A DNA stretch of 64,000 nt from Tyto alba (GCF_018691265.1 NW_024881316.1:30170819-30234818); one strand, 5' to 3'; positions 13,942 through 26,687 are shown, counted from the stretch's first letter. Made by a program: numbers and translations. The notes: a model not told the origin generated them from the letters alone.

Positions 13942-15038
13942 TGGTGAGTTGACCCCAGGTGCCCACCAAAGCTGCTCTATCACTCCCTCTCCTCCGCTGG
14001 ACAGGGAAGAGAAAATGTAACAAAAGGCTTGTGGGTTGAGATAAGGATAGGGAGAGATCACTCAGCAATTACCGTCATGGGCAAAACAGACTTGACTTGG
14101 GGAAAATTAATTTATTACCAATCAAATCAGAGAAGGGTAATGAGAAATAAAACCAAATCTTAAAAACACCTTCCCCCCACCCCTCTCAGGCTCAACTTCA
14201 CTCCTGATTTGTCTACCTCTTCCACCTGAGTGACCCAGGGGGATGGCACATGGGGGTTGCAGTCACTTCATCACATGTTGTCTCTGCCACTCCTTCCTCC
14301 TCAGGGGGAGGACTCCTCACACTCTTTCCCTGCTCCAGCATGGGCTCCCTCCCACACAAGACAGTCCTCCACAAACTTCTCCAACATGAGACCTTCCTAC
14401 AGGCTGCAGTTCTTCACAAACTGCTCCAGCACCCCTTCCACAGGGTGCAGCCCTTCAGGAGCAGACTGCTTCATCGTGGGTCCCCCATGGGGTTGCAAGT
14501 CCTGCCAGCAAGCCTGCTCCAGCGTGGGCTCCTCTCTCCATAGGTCCAGGAGCTTGCTCCAGCACAGGGTCTCCAATGGGTCACAACCTCCTTCAGGCAT
14601 CCACCTGCTCCAGTGTGGGGTCGTCCACAGGCTGCAGGTGGAGATCTGCTCCACCATGGACCTCCATGGCCTGCAGGGATACAGCCTGTCTCACCATGGT
14701 CTTCACCATGGTCTGCTCTGGTGCCTGGAGCACGTCCTCACTGCCCTTGGTGTCTGCAAAATTGTTTCTCTCACATATTCTCACTCTTCTTCCTAGATGC
14801 AATAGCACAGTTGTTTTGTTTTTGTTTTTTTTTTTTTTTTCCCCGCTTCTTAAATATTATCCCAGAGGGGCTACCACCGCTGCTGATGGGCTCAGCCTTG
14901 GACAGTGGTTGGTCCATCTTGGAGCTGGCTAGCATTGGCTGTGTCTGACATGGGGGAAGCTTCTAGCAGCTTCTCACAGAAGCCACTACCTGTAGCCCCC
15001 CTCTCACTACCACAACATTGCCATGGAAACTCGACACA
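13942..15038 (-). mobile_element. Avian ERVL-like LTR, minus orientation, solo
   Basis: Read on the minus strand, the element starts TGTGTCGAG at 15,038 and ends CTCACCA at about 13,942. I recognise the sequence as a common avian LTR repeat. Its 3' end (…ATCTCAACCCACAAG… then GGTCAACTCACCA) has the layout of avian ERVL LTRs and resembles the tail of the LTR at 17,754. A minus-strand AATAAA lies at 14,111-14,116, and a TATTTAA-like box falls near 14,852-14,858. The middle (about 14,330-14,740) is an imperfect array of units around TGCTCCAGC. No primer-binding site, gag, pol or env sequence flanks it, so it is a solo LTR or a fragment. I saw no matching target-site duplication, so the ends are good to a few bases only. 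Confidence 0.8.
14331..14740. repeat. ~45-bp degenerate array inside the LTR
   Basis: The heptamer TGCTCCA recurs at 14,331, 14,422, 14,515, 14,555, 14,605 and 14,647. The spacings are about 91, 93, 40, 50 and 42 bp, which fit one or two units of roughly 45 bp. Between them, motifs such as GTGGGTCC, TTCACAAACT and GGGCTGCAG also recur. The high GC and the periodicity keep several frames on both strands free of stops; the longest is 188 codons at 14,230-14,796 on the + strand. I regard these frames as a by-product of the repeat and not as genes. Confidence 0.75.
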
Positions 15039-16261
15039 AGGAGTTCAGGTGTCTTTTTCAAAATTCTTTTCTAGAACAGTTTGGGGGGATTCTTAAACTT
15101 ATTTGAAAGAATTACTTCATTTTTCACATGTTCTTTTCGAGGCTCATCATGGGCTTAACTCATTCAGTTTTTACCGTTTTGGGCCCATCACAAAGATACT
15201 CTTGTGTCCTGCAGCTCCTTTATATCTGATTGCAGAGATTCTTATCTTGTTGGCTTGGTTGGTTCATTTTCCCCATCCTGTGCTTCCAGATGTTCATCCA
15301 ACATAAAGGGATCCCAAAGTGCGCATTTTCTTCCACCTTCCAGACCCATCTACTTCTCTTCTTTTCCACTCTGTGTCAACTGTTGAGAGAGATGATGGCT
15401 CCAGCAATGCCTATTATTGCTAAAGTGTTCCTAAGTTCTTGTTTCACCTCCACCCTAGCAGATATATTTTATTGTGAATATTCTTCTATCCTATTTAGAT
15501 CCAAACTCATTTAAGCTTTAAATACTTTTCAGGTGGTCTAATTAGTCCCTCTGGAGCCAGTTAAAACCTGTTCATGAATGTAAAGTTTAAGCACCATCAC
15601 AATGCTGTAGCTTAGTTGGGTTTTTCTTCATCTGTTATATTTGTTTAGGAAGTCAATGACATTTATGTCTGCAGGGAACCAGGAGATGGAATCAGGCTTT
15701 TTGTGTCTTCTGTAAACACTTTTTTATTTATAGGGCACTCCCTTTCAAACTATGAGTGGGGTTCTGAAGACCACTGCTAACACTGGTCTACATGAAAAAA
15801 TATTTAGAAATGAGGTTTATGGGAAAATAAGACGTAGTGAACTTATTGTGTTTCCTCAGCAGTGTCCAGGGGCTGAATCACATTTCAACATCTGAATAGA
15901 ATTTTCATTAAGATTACAGGCATTAAGGAAACATCAACAGGAAGTCCAGATCCAAGTTGTTATCTTGTGGTTTTTTTACTTACACATTTTCAAGCAATCA
16001 ATAGAAAACATTCAGATAAATACAGAAAATTACATTGTATTCAAAAATAATTTCCTAATATTTGTTTTTAAAAGTATCTTGATAACTATTAAAACATCCT
16101 TGTCAATTTAGGATTTGCCAACAGTAGTAAAGATGCCATGTTATCATGTGCAATGTTTATTGCCCTAATGCTTTATCTTAATACATAATCGTTGATCATC
16201 AATCTGTAGTTCTAGGTAATAGTGTGTAACAGAATCCTTAATCAAATTTCTCACTCTTTAG

Positions 16262-16372
16262 AATGTGCTGTGGAGGTATAAATTCTCTCAGCTCAAAGGT
16301 TCTTCAGATGATGGGAAAACAAGAGTAAAGCTGCTTTTTCAGAATCTAGACACCAAACAAATTGAGACAAAG
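16262..16372 (+). CDS. SNTG2: SNTG2 coding exon (penultimate)
   Basis: This exon encodes 37 residues beginning NVLWRYKFSQLKGSSDDGK and ending LLFQNLDTKQIETK, in phase 0 at both ends. The acceptor is TCACTCTTTAG (AG at 16,260-16,261) and the donor is AAAG|GTAAGC at 16,373. The FSQLKGSSDDGK and LFQN-DTKQIE motifs are hallmarks of the gamma-syntrophin C-terminal PH/SU region, shared by SNTG1 and SNTG2. The peptide joins without a gap to the exon before it (ending DSKTK) and the exon after it (starting ELEF). An open frame running past the donor into the intron is chance read-through. Confidence 0.95.
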
Positions 16373-16637
16373 GTAAGCAACATCCTCTTTCTCAGTTTAG
16401 TAAAAATGAGGTGGAATTACTATCAAAGCATCAAAAATTCCATTTACTACTGCATATGCATATGGTGAACTCCACATCACAGTTTATTTTCCTGTACTCT
16501 AGGAACTGCACAATAAAAGGAAGTGATGTAGTATCTATAGATTTATTACACTATTTGTGCAAGCCTGTTACTGAGTTGTGTTATGATGGTGGTTTACTGT
16601 TCCAGAAAGATGATTTCTATGAAGTTGTTTAGTCAAT

Positions 16638-16684
16638 CTATAATATATATAATATATATATAATATATATAATATATATATATT
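16638..16684. repeat. (TA)n / TAATATATA microsatellite
   Basis: Forty-seven bases of alternating TA with AATATA interruptions. The sequence is close to self-complementary, so it could extrude a cruciform and is likely to be length-polymorphic. It lies 265 bp inside the last SNTG2 intron. Confidence 0.9.
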
Positions 16685-17937
16685 TTTAAAGGGTAAAGGA
16701 AAAATAAAACTATTTAAATGCTGAATACATTTTTAAACTGCTACACAGTAGACTTACAATTTTAAGAAAATATGTGTTTAAGGTTTACCAATAATGTAAA
16801 ATACTGTGTAACATTTATTAGCTTAAAAAAGGGAATATTCTTGCAAGAGGCCAAGCAATTCCTGAAACCTGTTGGTTCTACTGTGAATTAAGAGCACTCA
16901 GTGATTTGCAGGATCTGGAATTAAGCCATGGAGACATCCAGTTGTGACTATAGATGAGACATTATTGGTGTCTCTTTTTTCTTTTTTTGTCTAGAAATCA
17001 TCAAATAAAATTGTGAAAATTAGAATTCAGATTCCCAACTGAACTTCAGCAATTTCTAGTTAAGGACTGTAGTTTGAATCATCATCTGGAGGTTTGGCTT
17101 TAATGCCTTAATCTGCACTGATTCTACCCTGTGATCCCAAGCTTCATGCTGAATAGATAAATAAAGATATAATGTTTCAATCATGCAGTTTTAAAAAGAA
17201 TGAGAACTTTGATGTGGTATGACCAAGAAGAGGAAGATAAGAGTGAGGTTCATCTGCAATTTGGTGCACAAAAGCCAATGGAAACAACAGAAAAATATCT
17301 GAAGACCTAGGAAAATTCTCATATAGTCTTACCTGGGGTTGTACAGGTAAAAGACACTTATAAAGTGATACTTTTCTATACTTCCCATACACAAAGGTGT
17401 ATACATTACCTATCCTTCTAATGTTTAAAAAGTTGTCAGAAGAAAATTTCTAACTTCCCTCATTTATCATAAAGTTACAACAAATTCAATATGTCTTTCT
17501 TTGTACTTCTATATTAGTAAATTATTCAGTATGCCATCAGCAAATTTAACATGAGTTTTCTGCTGGCTCTACTGTAAAAGATATTATAATCCGTTGCAAA
17601 AGTTACAGTACTGCAGTAACTTGACTATAGTAGCAGGTCATTTCCACATCATCTCTCACATAGACCTCGGAGACAGAAAAGGACTATCTCATCATTTTGT
17701 ATGTGATCATCTGTTTCAGAGAGCTCCCATAACTTGTTCCAGGTCAGAAAGGATGTCCTGGTTGGGGCTGGCCTAGAGTTCCCGTTGGTCTGGCAGCGGA
17801 AGGAGCTGCAGCCCCCTGAGACCCCAGGGGCTCCCCAGGTCCCAGTGCCCTCACCTGTGTGCGGGGGCGGGGGGAGCACAGCTGGAGGGCTGGGCCCCGA
17901 TTGGCCGATAGTCCGTGTCATGTGACACTGTGCTCAC

Positions 17938-17945
17938 TATATAAA
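17938..17945 (+). promoter_or_regulatory. TATA box of the solo LTR
   Basis: TATATAAA stands 35-40 bp downstream of an inverted CCAAT box within the LTR and about 170 bp upstream of its ATTAAA signal, which is the usual U3-R arrangement. Whether it still drives transcription cannot be told from sequence. Confidence 0.6.
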
Positions 17946-18112
17946 GGCAGGAGTGGGCAGGGAGGGGCTCTCACTTCTGTGAGTGTGGCTGTGGGGCCTT
18001 GGTGTTGGGGATCACCAGCTGGGAGCAGGTGGGTGTTGGTCAGTGGGTGGTGAGCAGCTGTATTGTACATTACCTGTTGATGCCGCTGTCAGCGTGTTAT
18101 TCTGTCACTGTT

Positions 18113-18118
18113 ATTAAA
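18113..18118 (+). terminator. LTR polyadenylation signal ATTAAA
   Basis: ATTAAA sits in the sequence GTTATTAAACTG just before the conserved TTATCTCAACC segment, where avian ERVL LTRs carry their polyadenylation signal. It is in the sense direction of the host gene, so it could cause premature transcript ends in SNTG2. Confidence 0.6.
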
Positions 18119-21100
18119 CTGTTTTTATCTCAACCCGCGAGTCTCCCTTTGTCCCTCCGATTCCCTCCCCATTCCCAAGTGGGGGGAGGGTGGGTGAGTG
18201 ACTGCGGGGCATTTAGCTGCTGAGTAGGCTCAAATGATGACACAGGAAGATTGTACTGGTGCAAAAACCATAATCTGAATCCAAATCTGTGTACTAATTC
18301 ATTAGATAATCCATGTGTGTGATTGTCCAAGGGCTCCAATTCCATTGCTTTAATCCTGGATCATTCCTCTTTCTGCTGTGGTAAACTCTTATTTTTTTAA
18401 AATTTTATTTTACTTTTATTTCTGTGCTCACTTCAATTGTTTTTAATTGGTTTTACCTGTATTTTACTCTTTAGATAGAAAAACTGTAAATTTTAGCATT
18501 TTAATGAAAATTTGATTATCTGTAAAATAATAGTAAAATTGAGTCCTAGTGATAATTTTACATCAAATTTTATCAAGGAGACAGATTTGTTAAAACACAA
18601 AAAATTATTCTTTTGCATAGCTCTAATGAAAACACCTTGTAATTGGCAAAGCTCTGATGAATATTTGTGAGGTACCTTGAAATTAACAGATGGAAGATGA
18701 TACGTGATCTGTTAATACAAAATTCTAAGTATGTATGTACCTAAATGTACATATGAATTTTAAATGTTGGAAGAGCCCAGGAAACGTTTATTAAATGTCA
18801 GAGGAAAGGCTGATATTATGTAGGTGAGGATTTATCAGAATTTCAGTGACTATACCCTTTACCACTGCCTCTGCAATGTGCTGAGTACCCATTAGGATTT
18901 CACATTAAATGGGACTGGCTTACAGCTGCACAGCCTCTCCACTTCAAATAAGTGGTATAAATGTTCAGGTATATGCCTACCACCTATATGATTTTATTTC
19001 TTAGACCTCAGAGTTACAGACTAGTCGGGAAATAACCAACACTAATACCCATAGTGTAGTACAGTATCTGCCTCAGCTTATTGTACTGAAAGAGATTTCA
19101 TAGAGCCAGATGGTGCTGTATGGTGAAATGCAGCCAATAATGAGAAACAGAAATCGTCATCAAATAATAGAAATTTAATTTTTCCTGAATAAATGAGCCA
19201 CTACATGTGAAATAAAGCTTGATACAGATGACTGATGTTCACTTGGCAGTAAACAGTACTGTTAAGGTTGCAAAAGAATTTTCTGAATTATGTCTAACTT
19301 TATATGCTTATCAATTCTTACACAAAAAAATCACATTTGGGAATTCTGGTTTTGCATCTTGGTGAATAGTTAGAGATGTTGTTTTTTTCTCCTTCTATAA
19401 ATTCTAAGCTGAGTGCTTCTTCCTGTGAACTTCAGTTTTAGATGAAGAACAGTACATTTTTCCATTTCAAAAGTTTTCTGTTTGAAGGAGCTAATAAGGC
19501 CTAGATTCATGTCAGTTGTTTCTCCTTCAGGTCCTTCATATTCCCTATGACTTCTCCTCATAGTTTCCTACTTCAGTATTTCCCTGAATTTACCCTGCCT
19601 TTAAGACTTCCAGTAATAACTCCTCTTCAACTCCTTGAAATATCCCAAAAGTCATTACAATGCATTCATATCACTTTCAAGTCTATATTTTTATCCAGCC
19701 TGACAATGGGGAAAAAAGTTGTTGCAGCTGGTTTGTAGGTATGTGTATATTATCTGGTTAGATAACCCATGTATAGTGGGTGGCCAAGGCAGAAAAGGAC
19801 AATGCTCTCCCTGCCTTCCCTTCCCTGCAGGGTGGTAACAGGACCTGCCAATCCCTGCCAACAACTTGTGCCACACTTCTAGAAATTCAGCTCCTTTGAG
19901 GTGTCTACCTCTTCGCCAAATAGGGTAAAAATTGCTCACATGCACACATATGTGATTTCATCACTTAGTTTCTGTAGGAAATCAGACTTATTGTTTGTAG
20001 GAGAGACTTAAAAATTATGAAATTGCAATATAACATGTAAATGGAACTATATGGAGTAGGTCTGTGACTGTTTTGAACGGGGGAGGACAGTGGTTGATTA
20101 TAAAGTATTCCTGGATTGTGGCATTAATGCAGAGTTTGTATGGGATCAGCAGTTTGGAATTCTTTGAGCTGGAGATGCCTTTTCATATCCCTTTGGTGGG
20201 TGGCTCTTAAACCTGTGTGCTCTTCCGCCAGATGGAGCATATTGACAACACATGAGCCCCTTACACATAAGAAGTTCAAATGCAAAAAGATACTTGCTTT
20301 TGTCTTTTCTTAACAGTTTCAACTGAAAAAAAAAAAAGACATGAAAACAAGAAGAAAAAATATCTCTGAATACTTTAGTAGTAGGAGAGAGCTGAAGGCA
20401 TGAAGGCAAGTAATAATTCATAGTTTACTGTGTAAACTGAGCAAATAGCGAATAAGAGGGATAGGTTACATGCTCTTTTGTTTGCTCCAGTTATCAAAAA
20501 AATGAAATTACATCCCACATTACAAGTAAGATCATGGGGTTATAAACACAAACCAGAATATGGAAGGAAGGTTATTGAAATATTTTAAATGTTAGGTTTT
20601 GCAGTGTTTCGGAGCTAGTGGAAGTTATGTTTGATAAATCCAGGTAGATGGGTAAGAAAACAGCAAGATTTTGGGTTTGGTTTTTTTGGTTTTATAGAAA
20701 AGGGGATCAAGTGGAGACATAGAGATTTACAGACTAGTCAGCCTAAATTTGATAGTAGAAAAATAACAATATAACTAAATAAACACCAAGATTGTTAAAT
20801 AAATAATTTATAATTATAGAGGGAATAATAAAGTGGTGGGGAATTATCAAGGTGGATTTTTGAGAAGATACTATAGCAAAATTGCCTCATTTCCATTTTA
20901 TGACAGACTAACTACTAGGAGGGAAACAATGCATGTGATCTGTTATGACTTTATGAAGGCTTAAACATAGTCCCGCACGATGTTCTTATAAATAATTTTG
21001 TTATACAGTAATTAAAGTTACTGTAAAAAAAGTTATGTGTGATTGAAAAAGAAATTCTAAAAGTAGATTCCATCATTTCCTTGCAAAATGGAAGAATATA

Positions 21101-21541
21101 ACATACCCAGATTTGTCTGATCCGCATTCACAGATCTCTAATTTCCTGCCTGGTAGAAGTCTGAAGCTGGAGAATGCTCATTGAAAAATATGTCTTTATA
21201 TAATATAAATTTTTGAAGTTAATTTTCCAATGACAAATGTGAGCAGATTTCACAGGAATAGTAGAAAGCAACCCCCTAGTGCAAAACTCATCTTCCTGCC
21301 AAATTTCAGAGTCTCAGGAGTGACTAAACCATTTTGGCTAAAATTTTCGTTTGAAAAGTAATCTGTTGCAGAGAACTGGTATGATAAATATCAGCCAAAA
21401 TACTTTATATTTGGTGAAGTTGTGTATATCTTATGTACCTGAATACAGGATCCAGTACTAAGAAATTACAAGTAATCTTAATACTACTAGATATTGTTAA
21501 CCTACATGACATATACCCTGAATTTTCAAAGTTGCTTTTAT

Positions 21542-21632
21542 AAAAAAAAAAAAAAAGATTAATAGTTCCAGGATTGTATCTGAACATTTCCCCATTTCCT
21601 TTTTTTTTTCTCTCTTTTTTTTTTGTTTGTTC
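21542..21632. repeat. Poly-A and T/C-rich simple tracts
   Basis: A 15-base A run at 21,542-21,556 is followed about 43 bp later by a T-rich tract with TCTC interruptions (21,599-21,632). The two are roughly complementary and could pair, but the arrangement looks like ordinary intronic low-complexity DNA. Confidence 0.8.
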
Positions 21633-23013
21633 GTTATTTTTATACTTTGTGGAAAAGAAAAGATGAAATTATACTTTAACAATTATTTCACCCTAAGAAC
21701 AGAAAGTTTATTTATCTTTCTTCTTTGGCTCTTTTACTAACTTGTTCTTAAATATTTCATTGAAAAAAGAAAGAAAAGAAATCATAGTGTTGTGAGACTA
21801 TTGTGAGCCATATTGAAGCTTCAACTAAATGTTGGTCTCATACACATCTTGTCTGTTACATATGTAACTTAAGAGCCCTGCATATTTATCTGAGTGCATT
21901 CAGTATGCTTTCTTCACTGACTTCAAGCCTCAACTCTTCTGTAATTTCACAGTGATACAGTGGTATAATGTGACCTGATTTTACAATTAGACCCTGCAGC
22001 ACTTTTGCAGCAAATCCTATTCTCTTTAAAACATGAGAACTTCAGGAGAGTGATCAAGGACAGGTCAGCAACTGTCTGTCTTTCTTTAGATTTATAGTAT
22101 TCATCTGAGAGGATATTTATTCCACATTAGTACTGTTGAGAGATACAGCAAATTAAGGAGAGTGCAAGCAAAGCTCTCTCTTTACAGCAACATTAATCCC
22201 TAGCATCAATAAAACATAATCTAGCACTCAAGCCCTTCTGTATTTTTATTAACATGGATCTTTTGTTGCTGAAGTCTGGCAGTTTACTACTGAACATCTG
22301 GAGAGCTTGAAAAACATTTGCAAGATGATGGTAGATAAAAGTTAAGATTTTGCCTCTGTGACAGTATTGAACAGTCTGATTGTTGTTGGAAATTTATTTT
22401 AATATTTGCTGGAAAGGGTCAATTTAGTTGATTGCTCATAGACAAGTATCACCAGAACAACTTTTCAGATGGGTTTCTTGTGCATTAGCAAAGTTTGCAT
22501 CTGCCAATGCAACATTTAAAAGTGTTCCAGATTTAGCAGTAGACAGTGGCATTTGGAATCACTGAAGCTGAAAGTGAAAAGCCATCTGACTCTTCCAGAT
22601 CCCTGTAGAATACTGTTAAAAGACTTAAGTACAATTGATAGAGTTGCAGTTCATCTGGCACTGAATGTTGGCATCATGGATCTGGCTCTTATGCTTGCAG
22701 GATAAGAGCACCATTTTAGCTTATCCTTCTGCTCTTCATGTAAATGACACTGACAAAGAGGAGGCCAAATAAAAGTTTATAGCTGAAGAAGCTGTCATAC
22801 CATAGCTAATAATTTACCTTTACATGTTTATAACAGTCTTAACAGGATGTGCAATACTAATACATTTGTTCTTCTCAAACGTGATATGGCAACCGAGCAC
22901 TTGCTGAGATACAGAACTGAGTTTAGAATTTCCTTCCCTGTTTTGACTTCCATGTGAACTGGAGCTAAAGCCTACATATCCTTATCTGTTCTTTTTTTTA
23001 CAGCAGATATGAT

Positions 23014-23040
23014 TATTATTTCAATCTGATTGAAATAATA
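23014..23040. repeat. Perfect 12-bp inverted repeat (hairpin)
   Basis: TATTATTTCAAT, a CTG loop, and ATTGAAATAATA form a perfect 12-bp stem with a 3-base loop. The flanking bases do not extend the pairing. It lies in the last SNTG2 intron with no adjoining T-run or gene. Confidence 0.9.
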
Positions 23041-26000
23041 TGTTGAAGAATACAGTAGTAATAGTTGTGCTCTTGTCAACATCTAATAAACACTAAGGCT
23101 TACTGATGTCCTTAAAGAAGTCATGAAAAGCACAGGGCACAATAACACTATCTGTCAGTGTCTCCATTATCTGCCTTTTATGTGATACAGGCTCATGTCT
23201 TGTTCAAATAGTGATTCAACAGCTCTCGGAAGTAATCAATAAAATTAAGTATGTGCGTGGTAATGATGCAATAGGCCTGTCAAGCTCTTTATGATATGTA
23301 TTATATCCAACTCTCATGGGTGGGTGGCCGAAAGAAGAACATACATTTTTCTTACTTGGCTGTGCACATACAATGATTGAGGTCAGAGCAGTGTGCACAT
23401 TTTTCATATTCTCAGTAGCAGCAGGCAGTTTTGCAGTCTTGTCCTCCCACTGCTTTATTCTAATCTTTTCTGTTCTTCTCTTGCTGCATTCCTTCTAGTG
23501 CCTTTGTTGTACTTAATCCACTTTTTAGGATACGTATAGTAAACTGAAATAACTTTGGTTATTGAAATATTAGACATGTACAGATTCTTCTAAATGCACC
23601 AAAAATAAACTGACCACCTTAATTAAAGGAAAAAGCAGCAATCACGGAAAAGGCAAGCTAGCACAAGGTGGTGTTACGTGAGGTAGAGCAAATAAAATGA
23701 TCAGTTACTCTGTCATCTACCTGACCAAGTATGGGGAGAAATGTTACTTAAAAAAAAAAAAAATCGGAACAATGCATTTGTTTGAAAGAAGTGTCACTGG
23801 TGTTATTTTCTAGGAAAAATTCACATTATATTATAAACATGAAAAGGCCAAATTTCTACCTCTAAAATGCTGTTTAAGATAATCTCTTGATAAGAGACAT
23901 ATTGTGTCCATGTCCTCTGACTATTCAACATGTATATTTCCACAAGCCAGAAGGCCATCCTTATCTTTAACAAATCCATATTTCCAAACTAACCCCCAGT
24001 CCTCTTCCCCTTTCCCTTTTGTAATCTGCATGCAAGATATATCCACCACTGGAGCATCAGCAACCTCTATCCTGAGCCTGAACAAGTCTGTACCGCAACT
24101 TCTGCTTTGGATATACATGACTATTCCTCAAGATGTGTGCCTGTCTATCCAGCTTCAGAACTGTGAAGGCAGTCAGCACAGACATCAAACATCCTTTAAA
24201 TAAAGCTCCACAGCTTTACCCACTTTTGTGGTTTCCCGGGTCAAATACTACTGTGTTAAATTGCATTTCTGGGAGCTTCTGGTGTACGAGGCCTTAGGTG
24301 AACCACACCTCTATGATATCCCCATAGCTGACCACATCTGACAGAGCCCTGCAAGATGACACCTCTAGAGCTCTGCTTCTCTTTTATGATCTCAGATGAT
24401 TGCTCACCCCCACGGATAACCTAACGTAAAATAGTGAAGACATGAGAGAACACAAGAGAAGCAATGCATCTGGAAACTGTATAAGGAGTGCTGACATGCC
24501 ACCTATTTGCTACTCAGTTCTATAACAACTTTCAAAACTGTCACCACTCTTGAAAATAATCCCTTTGTCTGAGGGACCTTCAGTATTAACTGGAGAAAAT
24601 ACAGTGTTGTCTTCACGTAAAACATAGGTCTATCAATACTGCTCTTTCAACTGTGTGTAGATTATCTTTTATAGAAATAAGAGCACATTGTTAGTATTCA
24701 AAAGGTTATTCACAATAAATTAGAGAACTTCTGTCAGATTCAGAGGGACTACTGCAGAGAACTCTCATAGAAACAGAGGACTATGCAGTAGGAGCACTGC
24801 AATGGACTGACTCCCAGTGATGAGACATTTCTGTCTTGACTCTTTCCTTATCCCAAAACTCTTCACAGAACATTATTAGAGCAGTCTGAAATCCTGCCTG
24901 CAGTCTGTGTTGGGTTACCTCTAATTGCTTATCTTGATAAACACAGAATAGAAGTGTATAAAGCCAGAGCAGAGAAGTGGAAAACTTTGTGAAGGGCTCT
25001 CTTCTCTCAGTTCGTTTGGTTGCATTCAGTCAGTGTCTTGAATGTCAGAACCTGATGTGAAATTGTTGGATGATTTCAGATGATTTTGGAACAAATCTAA
25101 GATTAATATGAGTGGTTTTATATTTTAGAATTGATTGGCTTTAAAGATGGTAATTCAGGAGATGTAAACCTTCTACTTGAGCCGAGAACTGATATACTGA
25201 ACCTGTATTATTTCATATTGAGTTGTATTTCATTAATAATCATGAGTGTGTACTTCATTTTAGGTTTATAAACCCAAGACAATGAGAGTTAAATAACTGC
25301 ACTATTTTTTTCCGGAAGTGTTTATATTTATTTTACGTAAATATCTACATTATATATCCACTGTCAATAAAATGTATTTTAAGAAACTTATTCCCTTACT
25401 TTCTCCATAACTATCAATCAAAATAGAAAAAGCAGGGGGTTTATGCCCCCACATAATCAGAATAAAGATTACATGGGTTTAAATGCATCAAAGGATTTTA
25501 ACCAACATTCATGCTCCATTTTTCTTTCACAACGAGATCTAATTTTGAGTATGAGGCCCAAATGATTACTTCAGCAACCAAGTGCCAGTTATTAACAGCT
25601 ACCTAAGTGCTTAGTTTGATACAAGTTCTCTAGAGATTTTTCTTCTTTCAGGATTATTATTTCTTAATTTGTTGACTAGCAAGCATGTAAAAGCAGAAGT
25701 CTGAGAAAGCTTTGCCTTTTCCCTCAATGTTACCTTTGCTCCTTATTTGACTAGGTCTGAGTGATGATAAATAGCACATTCTGCTTATCGGTTATATTGA
25801 TTTATGCTCCTATTTTTTTAATTAAAAGTATTTTGTGTTCGCTGTTCCGTTATAATCTTGGAAGTGTCAGTTTGTAATTTGTATTAGATATAAAATTATA
25901 ATAATCTGTTTTAAATTGCTAATTATTTCAACTGTTGGAATCCAAAATGGCTATGCATTGTTTCTGAATTCAGATATTTTTTATTGGAAAGTTGTAGGAA

Positions 26001-26664
26001 AATCAGTCAGTAATTTCAGAGACGAATTTTTGAAGGGAAGGGGGAATCATTTCATTTACCTTAGCACATTCTCAAAGCTGTTTAACTGAGAAATTCTTGT
26101 GTTTCCACGTTCTGGAAGGAGTTAAAATTTATTTGACTGATGATGACCCACCCAAGACAAATTATTATACACATCTAAAAATCTCTGCTTACATATTCTT
26201 TGCAGGACATAGGGGCTGAAAATTGTTCTCTTAGGCTTTTGTGTGCACTGAACAAGCATTATAAGGACGACAGTTTCCTGCCCAAACTTTCTCTATTCCA
26301 AGGCTACTGTGTCTGTGAAGGTCTTTCCCTGTTGGAGAATGGCTCAGAGACAAGGGTCCTGAGCCCACCGAGCAATTGTACGATCAGAGCCTGTTCTAGG
26401 GGCTGATGCTGGGCCTCACTAGGGTTTGCCTGCAGCTGCTCGCAGCTGCTGATGCATGAAGAATGTCAAGGACGCTTCGGCCTTGTGTACCGTGGTGTGT
26501 CGAAAACAGGTTAAGGGGAATTAGAAATAGTGGCACAAGAAACTTAGTGTTATGAGAAGCTTGTGCTGTTAGCTAACTGCAAGTAGGTGGACCGTGCGAA
26601 TATGACCTTTAGAGCTTAAGCCAATCACCTAGTGACTAGTAGGCATAATAATTATCGTTGTCTG

Positions 26665-26672
26665 TATAAATA
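26665..26672 (+). promoter_or_regulatory. TATA box of the solo LTR
   Basis: TATAAATA lies 23 bp before AATAAA in the LTR. This TATA-to-signal spacing is short and is typical of alpharetrovirus-like LTRs, which have a very short R. Activity is unknown. Confidence 0.6.
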
Positions 26673-26687
26673 TATGTACCCTGGACC

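Larger units (their letters stand above)
12045..16261 (+). other. SNTG2: SNTG2 intron (4.2 kb) with antisense LTR
   Basis: This intron runs from GTAAGA at 12,045 to an AG at 16,260-16,261. It holds a poly-T tract at 13,638-13,677 and an LTR in minus orientation at 13,942-15,038. The rest is AT-rich unique sequence with no recognised element. The 15,040-15,500 stretch is more pyrimidine-rich and contains several overlapping open frames, none of which resembles a known protein. Confidence 0.85.
17754..18242 (+). mobile_element. Avian ERVL-type solo LTR, sense orientation
   Basis: This 489-bp LTR starts TGTCCTGGTTGGGGCTGG and ends AAATGATGACA. It has the anatomy of avian ERVL LTRs: a GC-rich U3, an ATTGG (inverted CCAAT) box at 17,900-17,904, a TATATAAA box at 17,938-17,945, an ATTAAA polyadenylation signal at 18,113-18,118, and the family-typical tail TTATCTCAACCCGCGAG. 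It is flanked by AAGGA (17,749-17,753) and CAGGA (18,243-18,247), a 5-bp target duplication with one mismatch. No internal viral sequence adjoins it, so it is a solo LTR. The GC content is far above that of the surrounding intron. It sits in the sense direction of SNTG2. Confidence 0.9.

Noticed and set aside
14230..14796. 188-codon open frame on the + strand, with overlapping frames at 14,250, 14,397 (-), 14,576, 14,593 (-) and 14,613
   Set aside because: All lie within the antisense LTR and reflect its GC-rich ~45-bp array. Several frames on both strands are open at once, and none resembles a retroviral or host protein.
23904..24203. 99-codon open frame on the + strand
   Set aside because: It lacks splice signals and recognisable domains and lies inside the last SNTG2 intron. 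The composition is that of ordinary pyrimidine-rich DNA.
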